Shown piece by piece: positions 44,787-56,865 of a stretch of DNA of 64,000 nt (position 1 is its first letter; every line of letters starts with the position of its first letter). The DNA lies in NCBI GenBank assembly GCA_021234155.1, contig JAJEKV010000147.1:621910-685909 (forward strand), given 5' to 3'. The notes under the pieces are model-generated. The model did no database searches and was not told where the DNA came from. It saw only the letters and a program-made list of their open reading frames with translations. A program made the position numbers and the translations under genes. The DNA is from Isoetes taiwanensis (lineage: Eukaryota; Streptophyta; Lycopodiopsida; Isoetales; Isoetaceae).

Positions 44787-46217
44787 TTACAGGCCAATTG
44801 AGACTTTCAACGTATCATATAAGAACCATTGCATGGTAACAACAGGCCCAACCACCATAATACGTAATGGTAGGCTTCTGGTTAATAATCCAACTAAGCC
44901 AATCCTTTTGACTGCCTGCAATTCTCCATCATCAAGTTACAACCATGTGCTTAAAGCTGACAGCATCTAAAGTAAGAAAGTTGGCTATGACAAACATACT
45001 TGTGGTAGTGTGCCTCCCTTGTTGTATAAGTAGGTGACAATGTTATCTGCTGGATTAGACACTATAGTTCCAACAGTACCAGAGATATAGCCCGCTGCAC
45101 ATGTCACTAACAACTGGGTTCCTGTCGAGCATTCTGCTCTTGTTCCTTTAACCACTTTTTTGTATAAAAAATCAACTGAATGTTCAAAAGAAGTAAACAT
45201 TATCATTGCAACTGCAAAATAAAGAAGATTCGATTAGTTCAAGCGCCATGCATATCAGATAGTTTGTAACTGGTCATACATGGAATATTTCGACACCAGA
45301 GTGGCAAGAGACCTTTATATAATCTGCAAGAACACAAGCATTTATACATGGAGGCATAGAAAAATTTAAACTTTGATTCACTAACAATTTACCCCCAAAG
45401 GCCTTCAGACGAGTGAACTTTTGGAAAACCATCAATCAACCCTCTTGCAAAACTAGGCTGTGCCTGTACTCGAACTTTTACTGCTTCGAAAGGGCAAAGA
45501 CAAAGGTCTGCAATGACTTGGGCAGAAGCACTGGCTGCAATATAGATGGGAGTCCTGTAAGAGTGAAGATACATCTGTCCTGCTTGATCACAGTAGACTT
45601 TCTTGAAGTATTCATACAAGCCAAACTTGCATCCACCTTGTGCCCCATAACCGTAAAGCTTCATGGCCCAACCCTTCCAAAGCCCACCCACCCCATGTTC
45701 CCTCAAGAGAGTTCCAAAACCTGTCAAAATACCACTGTATTTAACTGGGTTGGCCTGCCAAACAGAGATATCTCTTAGCAAGACAACACAGAAGTAAAAC
45801 TGCTGGAATGACTGAAAGCACAACAAGATGATAGCAAATAATACTATCTCTAAAGAAAAGAAAAGCATAGCATATTGAATTGAAAAAATGACCATATGCT
45901 TTGGCTTAACTCCAGTAGTAAACCTGTTCAATACATTGATCTGCAGCCTCATTGGGAAATTAATAACTGAGGGATAGAAAGCTTAATAAAATCTGACATG
46001 TATAACTCTTCCTACAGATCATGCCTTGAGTACTAAACCTGAAGGCAAAGAAAATAACCTGCATATTGACCTTGAGAACATCGAGAGGAGTAATGAGTAA
46101 ATGGGTGGTACCAGCAGAAAGCACTCCTCCTGCTGCACAAGCTGCAAAGTAGGTACCACTAAACAGCTTGATGCGGGTGAATCCATCGGTGGTCCATTCT
46201 GGTGTATTGCATTCCAT
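44787..46217 (-). CDS. PHT3: Mitochondrial phosphate carrier (PHT3-like), five exons
   Basis: Exons on the minus strand are 46217-46059, 45754-45393, 45323-45280, 45211-45000 and 44915-44787. All introns are GT-AG, and together they give an uninterrupted 301-residue protein. It belongs to the mitochondrial carrier family with three repeats, each with its signature: TPLDVLK (about residue 43), CPFEAVK and NPADNIV. GWAMKLYGYGAQGGCKFGLY is the phosphate-carrier hallmark region. It would exchange phosphate with protons or hydroxide across the inner mitochondrial membrane and feed ATP synthase. The N-terminus begins only about 25 residues before the first helix, with no long presequence, as in the short PHT3;3-type plant paralogue and unlike the roughly 370-residue PHT3;1 type. 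No disabling change was seen. Confidence 0.93.
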
Positions 46218-46402
46218 TTTCGAAAGTTATTTCAAGTTTTCTTTCGAGCATAACAAATCCTTTGATTGTATGCTATTTGATGCATTCTTAGAGGTCAAAT
46301 TCTAGATCTGGAAAAAATGTAACAGGTCTATTTTGGACTCCTTGGCACGATGAAGAGCCCAAACAGAAAATTTCAGTGGACACCTGATGCACTGGAGTCC
46401 TT

Positions 46403-46411
46403 AAACCCTAA
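46403..46411. promoter_or_regulatory. Telo-box upstream of the phosphate carrier
   Basis: AAACCCTAA lies about 185 bp upstream of the minus-strand start codon at 46217. Telo-boxes are frequent near the transcription start of plant genes for translation and growth. A role here is inferred from position only. Confidence 0.5.
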
Positions 46412-49400
46412 ACCTGCCACGTCGTTCTTTTAATTATGTGGCCAAATTTGTGGACAAATAGCAGACAGAGACGCATAAACAAAGTAATAAAATAAAACAT
46501 ACGACTCACATGGTCATGTTTGAACCAAGGAAAATACATGGGTTTTTGTCGACTTAGCCAGTTCTTTGTGTTGTCGTGTTAAAATCAAAGCGAAAGAAAA
46601 AACACGTGGAGTTTTTTATTTTTTTTATTTTACGTTAGAAACATGACCGTGATTGATAAATAAGGTAGTTGTATGACTCAGCCCATTTTCTACATCCACG
46701 TGACTATCACAACCTATATAATGATACTACATCTTTTAGCAGGTTTGCCTAACCCTCTGTATAACAATTGTTGCAATTCTAGGTTGTCCACATGCCTGCC
46801 ACATCATCAAAAATTTGACGTGGCCTATTATTCACTTTTAGATCTTGTAATTTTTAATCCAACAACTCTAAAAATTAGAAATTCTACTTAATTCTCCCTT
46901 TGACTACACCCGATACATCTTCGAATGCCTTCGGCTTGCCCAATCCTGCTCCAAACTATGGCATAAAATCCAAAATCCAATACAACCAAATTGGCATTAT
47001 TCAATAGAGTCCATTTTCATCACTTTGCTTTATTAGTATAATTTTCTATGTTATTCAGGTCCCTAGTATTTCCTTGCCTCATCATTTTGCTGAGTTGTAT
47101 TCAGCCTTTATCCCTTATGGCTCCATTTTGTTCCTTCTAGTTCTCATCACGCTTTCGATTATGTTCAGGCTATGGAGAGTCACGTTGTATCCCTTGTCCT
47201 TTGCTGAAGCATCTTTTTTCTAACTTATTGTCGTTAGCTCCTTCTTGAGATATCAGTCAGTCTGTGTCTTTAGCTTAGTGTTCTGGCCTTCTATTGTTTA
47301 GCCTATGTTTGTCACCAAGTTTTTCGTTTATCTACGTGTTTAGCCTATCTTCGTTTCATGATTCATATATGTTATTTTGGTTGATTCCTTTACTTTGTAG
47401 TCTGACTGATCCATTGTTGCGTTAGTTTTGATTGCGTTCTCTTTGCATTAGTTCTCTCCATTTATTCATGGTTGGCATCTATTGCTTGTTTAGTTGTCTT
47501 TACCATACCTCCTTATTGTCACGCTGCTCCTTGGCTCCACTGTTTCTGGTTTATTCTTTATCCTTTTTATCTCAGTTCTTATGGTAGTCCCGGTTATCTC
47601 CTCTATACCTTATGGTCCCTCGTATCTTTGGTCTTTGTTGAGTTTGAGATTGTTCCTCTTCTATCGGACATTGATATTTTGTATATAGGACCTTTCCTAA
47701 GAATGCAATGATTCTATTCAGTATGAATAAAACCATCATCCTTGGAAAAGGGTTTGTCTCAGGCCTCATTGGCTCCTTTCACCCCTATATATACTATCTT
47801 CTCTCTCTCTCAATTCTCATGAGCGTTCTCTTTGAGTTGGATCTTTTATTATTGGTGTCAGCTTCCCTCCCCTCCCACCCTTTTCTCTTTAAAGGTCGTT
47901 GAGTGGTTGTTTGTGTTTTGGTCGGTGTTACTTGCATAGGGAATCTATGTGCATGTGGTTGCTTCTTTGTTCAGACGATTGTTGTCATGATAGGTTTGGA
48001 CCGTGGATTGTGAACTTAGATTCGTCATTTCTTATATTCTTTCTCGGCGTAGTATGGTGACGAGTAGCATCTTTTTTTTCTCTCTTTTCCCATGGAGTTT
48101 TCCCTTCGAATTTTTCCCATTGGTCGTGCTTCTACTTTTGCTCTTTCTCTCCCAGCATAGTACTTGTTGCTTTATGTAACGGTCCTGGCCACCTAATGGG
48201 TCAATATACCTATTTATGTATGTATATACATATTCATGGCATATATGCAGCATGAGATTAGGGTTTTATATCTTTGGAGAAAGGATTGTTGCAGAGCATG
48301 AAGGTAGGGAGCAATTCTGGGCAGTTTTGGAGCCCAAAATTTGAAGCATCATATCTCGGTGACCCGAGATCTTTTTCAGGTGATTTTTCTTTTGTTGGAA
48401 AGATCTTTAAGTAAGCTTTCCGGAATGGGTCTGATCAAGCCAAAACTCATCCGTATGAAAAAGTTATGACAGAAATAGTGATGCTGAGTCAGAATTGACT
48501 GCACTATGCCTATTCTTCTGCAGTTTGCTTCTTGGAGCTAGAAGACGATCTTTTGGAGGCAATCAATTACAAGGGGTCCAGAGGTCTATGTGGAAAGAAA
48601 TTATCAGGTGGGGTTTTGCTTTTGATCAATTGAGGTGTGCTATGAGCTGCCATGATTAGTTTGCACATGATTTTTGCATGCAAATATGATAGATTATGAA
48701 TTTGTTGGAGACTCATAAGGCTAGAGAAGAAAATCAATGATTGGAAACATCCCTGTAAGGCTGATTTTAAGTCAAGAATGGCTGAATATTACATGAAGAG
48801 CACCGATTCAGCATGGAAACTTTAAAAAAAGGCGTAATTAGATTGGATCCGGCTCAAGCACCGAGCTCTCCAACGCCATTTTGTGTTCATGTTATGTTTT
48901 TGTCATTTTGGTTTTGTGCTTTATTTTGTTGGTCTTGTATTTGCTGCCTTTCTCAATTTATTTGCATGTCCTAGTATGAAGCTAAGTCCTCATAGATGGA
49001 ATTGGGTTGCATTCGAGCTTAGCAAACAGAGGAGATCGGAGCATGAAGAGTCGAAAGAGTAATAATCATAATAGTAAGAATATGCATTGTTTGATAATTG
49101 TCTAACTATGGTAAAATTCTAAGGTTTGGGATAAAGTATCTTTCTTAGCTCATGGAGATGGGGCTAATGCCGAGAAGTAGTCTAGCACGGATGTAGAGCG
49201 TCAACGACCCCCAAGCATCAAGAATTTTAGCATCAAGTTCGCATGTGGATCTTGAAATAGGAATAAGCGGTCATCCGACATCAAGGATTATTGAGATTGA
49301 GACGGGTCCACATTGGTACAAGGAGAGCCATGTGAAGCTTTGGGGTTTCGAATGTGACTATAGCATGAAGTACGGCTAGTCCGAAAAGCGTGAATCGTAA

Positions 49401-52400
49401 GTTTTCAAGTTGTTGCATTGTATTTTATCAAGAGCATCATAGCTAATGGATTCAAAGTATAAACGTTATTTTAACGTTGTATTCCTCATGGGAAGATGGT
49501 TTCGAGGTAAGTTTTGCATTATAGAAGATGTTAGTATCTTTCCTTGATCAAGAACGATATAGGTATTGAAGCTACATCAATGACCGGTCGGGCTCGTAAC
49601 TTCCTCCACATGTTTGTATTGTGATCATGATCTTTACCAATGAGTTAGCTACTGGCATGGTTAGGTTGTATGGGCAACCTCGACAAGGGCTAAGAGTATG
49701 ATCTAGGCACATGTTTAATAAATATTGTAATGAACTTCACATGTCATGGTCTTTGCATTGCTCTCTTGTTGTCTTGGTATTTGATTATGTCTATTGGAAC
49801 CTCGGGTCGGGCTTCTAGGTTCTGGTGGCCTAGGTTGCTCCAAGCATGCTCATGTTTATCTGTGATTCTCTCGTGGTTCTTGTGCTCTGTGACACCGGGC
49901 GTTAGTTCTCCGGCGGGGATTGCTACGCCACCAACTCTTGTGAAACCCCATGGTAAGAGGTCCTCCAAAGGCGGGACGTAATCGAGAGGGTATGCGCGAT
50001 ACGAGGTTCACCCCACCACCGCTGAGTGGCTTGGAATGTAAAATTTGGGCAACATGCTACTAATGGGGCCTCTGTATGTAGGTCGGGCTGAGCTACCCAT
50101 TGTCCGGGAGTTTGTTTATGATGGTTTGATACTGGATATGTTCTTTGCTCTTGATGTTCATGATGTTTTCTTTATTGTCATAGTCTAGCGTTGCACCATA
50201 GGTTCTTGTGTCTTTGAATTGTTATGTTTGCTATCCAAGATTCCAGAGTATTTCCATGCATGCAGAGGCAGCCAGGGATCCCCACTTAGTCACGAGGACT
50301 AACCCCAGTGAGTGCATGTGCAGTGAAAAAGCAAGGCGATGGCACCGGTATTTGTTGTGGCTCATGGATGGGCGAGAAGCTTCTAGGATTGAGTTGCTAA
50401 CATGGATGCTGTAACCATTGAGAATATGGATTCTTTGGATGTTAATGTTATTTGATTATATTGAGATATCAAGTATTTGCTCATTGAGTTTTGAGTGTGC
50501 AATTTAGCTGTGCAAGAGGAAGATTCAATTCTTCACCATATTCAATTGTTTGTCATACCAACCTAGAATTAGCGTAGTATTGACAAGATCCCGAGTTGCC
50601 TAGAGGGTCAACTCGGCAGGCTCGTCACACTTTAGGGTAGGCTTCAAGTGGCTCTTCTATTGGATTGGCCTATTTTTTCTTCTTGGTATAGCTTTGTGTC
50701 TTCTAGAGTCTCCTTATACCTGATCCAGTAGAAATCTTTACTTTCTTTCTGCACATTGGCTTCACATCACTATGCTTTTCTATTATGTTTGTCGTGTTCG
50801 ATACATGGATTCTAAAATTTTTTTGTAGATATTTGGGTAGCTCTATAATTCTTGGCCTTCTCACTTTCATTTTCACTTGCATCTCTAGTAGGTAGTGGTG
50901 ACTCTGGCTGTTTATGTTTATTTGAATAATTAGCTTTGTTTCTTGCTCCTGTTTGCTGCAAGAGTTTTGGTGCTTTTCCAATTCATGCTGCTCCCAAAAG
51001 ATCATTTAATCAATTTGCTCGTTTTTCCTATGTAGATAGTACGCTATTGCAAAAGTTGTGTATCATCTCTCCCCTCCTCCCCAGCCCGCCCCAAAGCACG
51101 TGGATTCCTATAATTCGTTTATTCAAAATCGTTACCTTTCGGTATGGTTGAAAGAATCATTCCAAGACATTGAAACAATGACGTTAAGATTAAACTACAA
51201 GAGAGATTGAATTCACAGATTATATAATGCACCTGCAGCATGTTGTTTTATGTACTCTTTCCTCCCAAATCAACTTCAACTCATCTAGTCAAGCATATTG
51301 TTCAACATGTTTATAAAGTTGTCTGTAAGTATATCCGACGTTATTGAGATCTGATTTTGAATCCATACAATGAATCCAAATTTTTAAGCAAATGAATTCT
51401 TGTGCAAATGAATTCTTGTGTTTTCTCCTCAATTCGACAACAAGAGGAGGGGGAGGGAAAGATCGAAGTACTTGCCCCTTTAACATTGGTCGGCTGCTCC
51501 CTCTGCTGTGGAATGTGCTTGCTACCCTCGATTAATTTGCTGCCTGTTCTCTTGCGGAATCCCTAATCCGTCATACATTTGTGCCTTTTCCTTTTGAGGG
51601 GGCCTCTATTCATAGCCATTGGCCCATACTAAAACCCACCTGAGCACTACAAATGTGGCTTATAAATGTAGCAAAAAAATGCACGATTTTGATCCACTTC
51701 AACATGCTTTCACACTGATGCTAATCTTAGTCTGGTGTATTATAGAAGCCAGAATCACGTACTGGATGGTCAGATGGTGTCCTAATGTCATATCTTGAAA
51801 ATCAAAGGCAGCCAAATCACCTAGAACTCACATAACGCAGAGAAAGCTTGAACCTCAACTGTTGAATGCGAAAAAATTTTTAATCACATCCGTTCAATTA
51901 GTGCAAATGTCAATAATATTCAATCACCCCATGTCTCCAAGGTTTTGCCCTTCGGGCAACCCAAAAAAGGGTTGGAGAATACTGAGCCTAATTTTGATAC
52001 AAAATGTGATATGTGTAAAGAGGCATCTGAATAAGCCAGTCATATGTTTAAGTGTCCAAGAATATCTACCTTTTTTACCATGGTTGAAAGTTATCATGCA
52101 TCAAGCTGGTTACAAATTAGAGAATAATAGTTTTTAGCAACAAACCTTTGATCTACCTTGGGTCCTGAACACAGTTGAAGCTACTTGATCCTGTTCGCAT
52201 AGCTTCATCCCTGCTCTAGCCTCTTCACAACTTGCAATAAAATAAGGCAAACCAAGAACCCATTTGTTCTGAACGGGACGTAGCTCCTTGTGGCCATCAG
52301 GAAAAAAAAAAAAAAACAGCACGAGCCAATGATGAAGCACAACCAATTTCCAAAGAATAGACTCAAACGAAGACATGTTTTTCAGAGAAATTCTAATTTC

Positions 52401-52407
52401 TTGGACC
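46412..52407. other. Long region without a recognised gene
   Basis: No frame resembles a known protein. 47040-47900 is pyrimidine-rich and yields overlapping hydrophobic ORFs that are composition artefacts. 48170-50600 has the moderately GC-rich, stop-dense look of non-coding plant retrotransposon sequence (for example GGCGGGACGTAATCGAGAGG near 49972), but no LTR pair, primer site or domain was found. 51040-52370 is again AT-rich, with a 13-A run at 52301. Confidence 0.45.
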
Positions 52408-52677
52408 TTAACCGGCAGGATTCGTGATCAGCACAATCCTGAGCGTCCATCGCAGATCCGTAGTATGCCAGAACCTTCACTGCGTGCCCAGAATCAACTT
52501 CCCCTCAGCTCTGGTGGTAGCTCCGGTCATGATAATCTTGCTGTGGTCATGATAATCTTGCTCCGGTCATGATAATCTTGCTCTGGATCTTGATAATCTT
52601 GCTATGGGCACCCGAACCAGCTGATAAACCTTGCTCTGGAGCTTACTATGGAGATCTGTTTGTGGCCTGCCGGTTAA
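52408..52677. repeat. 270-bp unit with 12-bp inverted ends and a minisatellite
   Basis: TTAACCGGCAGG at 52408-52419 is mirrored by CCTGCCGGTTAA at 52666-52677. Between them, 52521-52601 contains four copies of a 20-bp unit (CTCCGGTCATGATAATCTTG and variants). This could be a small TA-inserting element, but the ends are short. Confidence 0.6.
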
Positions 52678-52856
52678 AGGGGATAAACACCCCTGCTTGC
52701 CCCTCACAGCAGAGAAACGGGTTCGCCCCTCCGGGCTCGCCCGTTTATCTGCTGTAAGGGGCTCGTAGGGGTGTTTATCCCCTTATAAACGGGCGAGCCC
52801 GGAGGGGCGAGCCCGTTTATCTGCTGTGAGGGGCTCGCAGGGGTGTTTATCCCCTT
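52677..52856. mobile_element. 180-bp foldback element
   Basis: Arms of 72 bp (52677-52748 and 52785-52856) are inverted copies with four mismatches. They begin AAGGGGATAAACACCCCT. The 36-bp centre (52749-52784) is a third copy of the terminal 36 bp, in the same orientation as the right end. The element is GC-rich in an AT-rich setting and would form an almost complete hairpin. It directly abuts the minisatellite unit. Confidence 0.92.
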
Positions 52857-52987
52857 CAAACGCATTTGTTAGTTTAGTTTGTGTTGGCTACATTAAAGAC
52901 AACTAACTAATTGGATAACCAATGCTAAATTGCAAAAATTGTCTCCTCTTTATGCACTTTCACTGTGTTGCATGTTTCACTTTATGC
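52857..52987. other. Flank with a pre-existing short direct repeat
   Basis: CTTTATGCACTTTCACT occurs at 52948-52964 and again right after the hAT-like element at 54295-54311. The 8-bp target duplication (52980-52987) is part of this local repetition. Confidence 0.8.
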
Positions 52988-54294
52988 CATAGTTACCGGG
53001 AACGCCGTTCCGAACGCGTTCCCGTTCCGGAACGCGTTCCCTAGGATTCGACGTTCCGGGAACGCCGTGTTCCCGTTCCGGACCGCTTGTTACCGGGAAC
53101 GCCGTTCCCATCTTTGGGAACGCCGTTCCAGGTAAGTTCCCAAAAAAAAAAAAAAAAAAAAAATCATGGTTTATTCGTTCGTTTTTTCCCCTTCTTTTCT
53201 TTAATTTTTGGTGGGAAGGAATGGCGCGGCCGGCAATGGCTCTTTGCTCAGTGTTCCTGATAAACACACACATAAAGTGCTTTGCACCGGGCTACACAAA
53301 AGTTCCGTGACTGTTTCTCTCTTGTTTGTTTTTTTGGCTTAAGTTTCTCTTCTGTGCCATCTCATTTGTAATCTATCCATTTCACATTTTGATGATGGGA
53401 ATTATGTTTCTCCAGCTCAAGCAAAGCGACTTGCATTGGAGGAAGCCATGTGTTCTTGAAGAACGACTTGTGGGAGATTCTGGACGTAAGAGAAATAAGC
53501 TTTTGAGCATTGATTGAGTCGAGGAAACTTACAGCAAAAGTATAAAATTCACATGAACAAATATGCCCATTCAAACTGAGAAATAGAGAGCCATGAAGTC
53601 TTGAATTGTATATGAGCAACCCAATTTTGGCTTTACAACACTCTATGAGGTAAACATATATAAACCCCATCTTGACAGTGCAAGATAGCGCTACCCTGAG
53701 GTCCTGTTCACCGCTTATCAGAATCAGAAGGATCTGTGACCTACCTGCGACCTACTCACCACCAACCTGCTCAGTTCTAAAAACCCTATTGTAGAAATGT
53801 AATGTAATAGTATGCTATTGGTTCTGGATGTCATATTTAATTTTTTATGTAGATTTGTAGTGCCGCATTGTAACAGAATTAAATGGCACTATTGATTCTG
53901 AGAAACATTATCTTTAAAGAGTAGAATAGACCGAGGCATTCTTTAGTTTGTCAAAGACATCAATGCTAGCTTAACTTCCATGTCTTATTTACTTCATAAT
54001 TCTATTGTGTTAGTATTATAGATGTAATACTACGTTTTAAGTCTTGAATATAATGTTCTATAAAACCCTAAGCATCTACGGAGTGGTTTAACATGTTTCC
54101 ATCTACAAAGAAGTTTCCATGAGTCATTCTTAAATTCTAAGTGTTCCACAATGATCGTTATGCAAAGGGAACGCCAAAACTATTTTCAAATTTTAAAAAT
54201 ACGAATGTTGGCCGTTCCCGTTCCGGGCCGTTCCCGTTCCCGTTCCAAATTTTAGGTCCACGTTCCCGTTCCGTTCCCGTTCCGGGTAACTATG
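52988..54294. mobile_element. hAT-like non-autonomous element with CGTTCC-rich ends
   Basis: Inverted ends CATAGTTACCGGGAACG and CGTTCCGGGTAACTATG (one indel-type difference) are flanked by the perfect 8-bp duplication CTTTATGC (52980-52987 and 54295-54302). An 8-bp duplication is typical of hAT transposons. Both subterminal regions (52998-53130 and 54165-54285) are packed with GGAACG/CGTTCC hexamers, as expected for transposase-binding arrays. The interior has an A-run at 53141 and no transposase frame. The right end lies 157 bp before the RACK1 start codon, so it is part of, or next to, that promoter. Confidence 0.85.
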
Positions 54295-54368
54295 CTTTAT
54301 GCACTTTCACTAGATCTACGGTTGAAAATAAATGTTGATGACGTGGGTTGCCTGATATCGGGTTAGGG

Positions 54369-54377
54369 TTAGGGTTT
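54369..54377. promoter_or_regulatory. Telo-box in the RACK1 promoter or 5' UTR
   Basis: GGTTAGGGTTAGGGTTTAGG lies at 54361-54380 and contains the telo-box (AAACCCTAA on the other strand) about 75 bp before the start codon. In plants this motif is common in genes of the translation machinery, to which RACK1 belongs. Confidence 0.7.
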
Positions 54378-54450
54378 AGGTAAACTGCGTAGGCTGGGAC
54401 TTTGTTCTCGTGTGTATCTCTTACCGTAGCGGAAGCAACGAAGCTCAGCT

Positions 54451-55527
54451 ATGGCGGAATCCTTAGTTCTGAAGGGGCACCTTAAAGGTCACACGGACTG
54501 GGTGACCTCCATAGCCACTCCTATTGACAACTCCGACATGATTCTTTCTTCTTCTCGGGACAAATCCATCATGGTATGGCAGCTTACACGGGATGAGCAC
54601 AACGCCGAGAATACTTGTGGGTATCCACGTCGCCGTCTCACCGGACATGCCCATTTTGTTCAAGACGTGGTAATCTCTTCTGATACTCAGTTTGCACTTT
54701 CTGGATCTTGGGATGGTACCCTTCGTCTATGGGATTTGGCTACCGGAGCTACAACTCGTCGTTTTGTTGGTCATACCAAGGATGTTTTGAGTGTTGCTTT
54801 TTCTGCTGATAATAGACAGATTGTTTCTGGATCTAGGGATAAGACCATTAAGTTGTGGAATACTCTTGGTGAATGCAAGTACACAATCCAAGATGGTGAT
54901 GCTCATGGAGGATGGGTTAGTTGTGTCCGTTTTTCACCTGTTACTACTAATCCAATTATAGTCTCTGGTGGTTGGGATAAGATGGTAAAGGTCTGGAATT
55001 TGACCAATTGCAAGCTGAGGACCAACCTTGTTGGGCATTCTGGTTATGTGAATGCTGTAACTGTTTCTCCCGATGGCTCCCTATGTGCTAGTGGTGGAAA
55101 AGATGGTGTTGCAATGCTTTGGGATTTGGCTGAAGGAAAGAGGTTGTACTCATTGGATGCAGGAGATATTATTCACTCTTTGTGTTTCAGTCCAAATAGG
55201 TATTGGTTGTGTGCTGCAACACAACAGACTGTTAAGATATGGGATTTGGAGAGCAAGAGCATTGTGTCTGAGATCAAGACTGAGTTACCAGCACAGCAAA
55301 TGAGCAAGAAGGCTCAGGTAGTTTCTCTTTTGTTAATTTTTTTTCCCTCTTATCTTGCTAGCATTTTGTTGAATTGTCTTATTTTAACATCTCTTTATTT
55401 AATTTGTAAATTCTTGTGGTGATTGTAGATTCCTTATTGCACAACGATGAATTGGAGCTCAGATGGTGCAACTTTGTTCTGTGGCTACACGGATGGCATT
55501 ATTCGTGTATATGGCATTGGACATTAA
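54451..55527 (+). CDS. RACK1: RACK1, WD40 ribosome-associated scaffold, two exons
   Basis: Exon 1 (54451-55317) and exon 2 (55429-55527) are joined by a GT-AG intron in phase 0 and give a 321-residue protein. Seven WD40 repeats fill it; clear blades end in [34 protein letters not shown] and VKIWDL, and the last reads [21 protein letters not shown] and the [12 protein letters not shown] segment are characteristic of RACK1. The protein sits on the 40S ribosomal head and links translation to signalling. Length agrees with plant RACK1 (about 325 residues). The ATG is preceded by a short leader and a telo-box. The gene appears intact, while nearly everything around it is transposon. Confidence 0.97.
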
Positions 55528-56859
55528 GGTACTTAGCAGCTGCGGATAATGCAGATGCAGTCTCATTGTTTTGGCTATTATCTTATTTATATGTAGGTAG
55601 CATGAATGTTTATGGAGTTTTTTTTATCAAGTGAAAGTGAGATTCTGTTAACAATGACATGATTTTGTTGACGTCCTGGCTTTATATAAAACTGTGGTAG
55701 CATCTTCGTTTTATGATTTTGATTGTGCAATTAAATCAATGTGTACCACAACAGATTCATAAACTTGAATGATCATTTAGCACAATAACGAGAGACTAGA
55801 TTTATTCACTGCTTAAAACATTTTGCGAAGATTATTCTGGCAAAAAAAATGACTGCACGAAAGAGTTGAAGAATGATTTGGTACTGCGAGGCTTTGAGGG
55901 CGAGGTTTATATACAGGGAAATCTTTTTGTTTTTGTTGTGTGTTTTGCTTTGTGTGGAATGAAGACTATTGAAAGCACAAGTAATAATGCATTGGCAATG
56001 TTGTTATGCATTACCTTTTAGAACATCAGATAGTACAATTTGCATTGACCATGAAGCTCCATCTATTTCGATTGTGAGCTTCGTTTGCAGATTCAAAGAA
56101 GACACTTACAGTTAGTGCAATATTATTTGTCGATTTTTCCAATCATTTCATCATTCTAATGTGCATATAGTTGACAAGAAAGTTGGAGGATCACAGCACA
56201 TAAAAGGAGTGAGAAGAAGGTGCCTAAGCAGCTTTGTGTAAGCGTCACATTTGATAGGCTAGATGAGAGCAACCTTGCCTTCAAACGTTCATCCAAAAGG
56301 AGTGTCAATATGGTGCATTAGTGGTGTCTTAAGCTTCTAGAAAATCTTCTTTAATATGAGAAAAGATTGGGTACATTATCAACGTGCCTTTAATATCCAT
56401 TTTTACATGATAAACTTGTGCAATTCTAAAGAATACGGTATAATCCTGATGGTATTGGGAGACGAGGAGTTAGAAGAAGAAAGTCAAAACCTTTGGTCAA
56501 TTGGGGCGTGGAGCTTGGCTGAGGGGCAACGCTAAATCTAAGCGTAACTTCATCTCAGACATGGCGATGGCCTAAAGGTGGTCACCAAATGGGGTTTTGA
56601 ATGCTATGAATCTTTTGTGCATGCTCCTTCACTTGTCCTCAAAGTTTGGCCATAACGGGTTCATGAATATGTGCTAAACCACGAATTGTGGCCGACATTT
56701 TATTGCAGGGCCAAAGCTCCTAGTCATCTCTTCCTAATGTGGATCACTTTTTGGTAATAGCTTCTTGAATACCCAAGGAGGTGTTTTTCTTGATATAGGA
56801 ATGCCTTTGTTAGATTCACAACTCCCGATTCGTTTCTATGTTGCTCTCTTGACTATGGA
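55528..56859. other. RACK1 3' region, then no gene
   Basis: The first few hundred bases are T-rich and would contain the RACK1 3' UTR; I could not choose one polyadenylation signal. From about 55850 no frame is supported. The end of the LINE lies at about 56866. Confidence 0.5.
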
Positions 56860-56865
56860 TTTATA

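Noticed and set aside
47472-47902. Overlapping plus-strand frames of 60-80 codons with hydrophobic, membrane-like peptides
   Set aside because: The stretch is strongly pyrimidine-rich, which makes Leu, Phe and Ser-rich frames in all three phases. There is no homology, no splice context and no repeat of the frame elsewhere.
49900-50120. GC-richer block considered as part of an LTR retrotransposon
   Set aside because: No LTR pair, primer-binding site, polypurine tract or protein domain was found to support it. It is left as unassigned.
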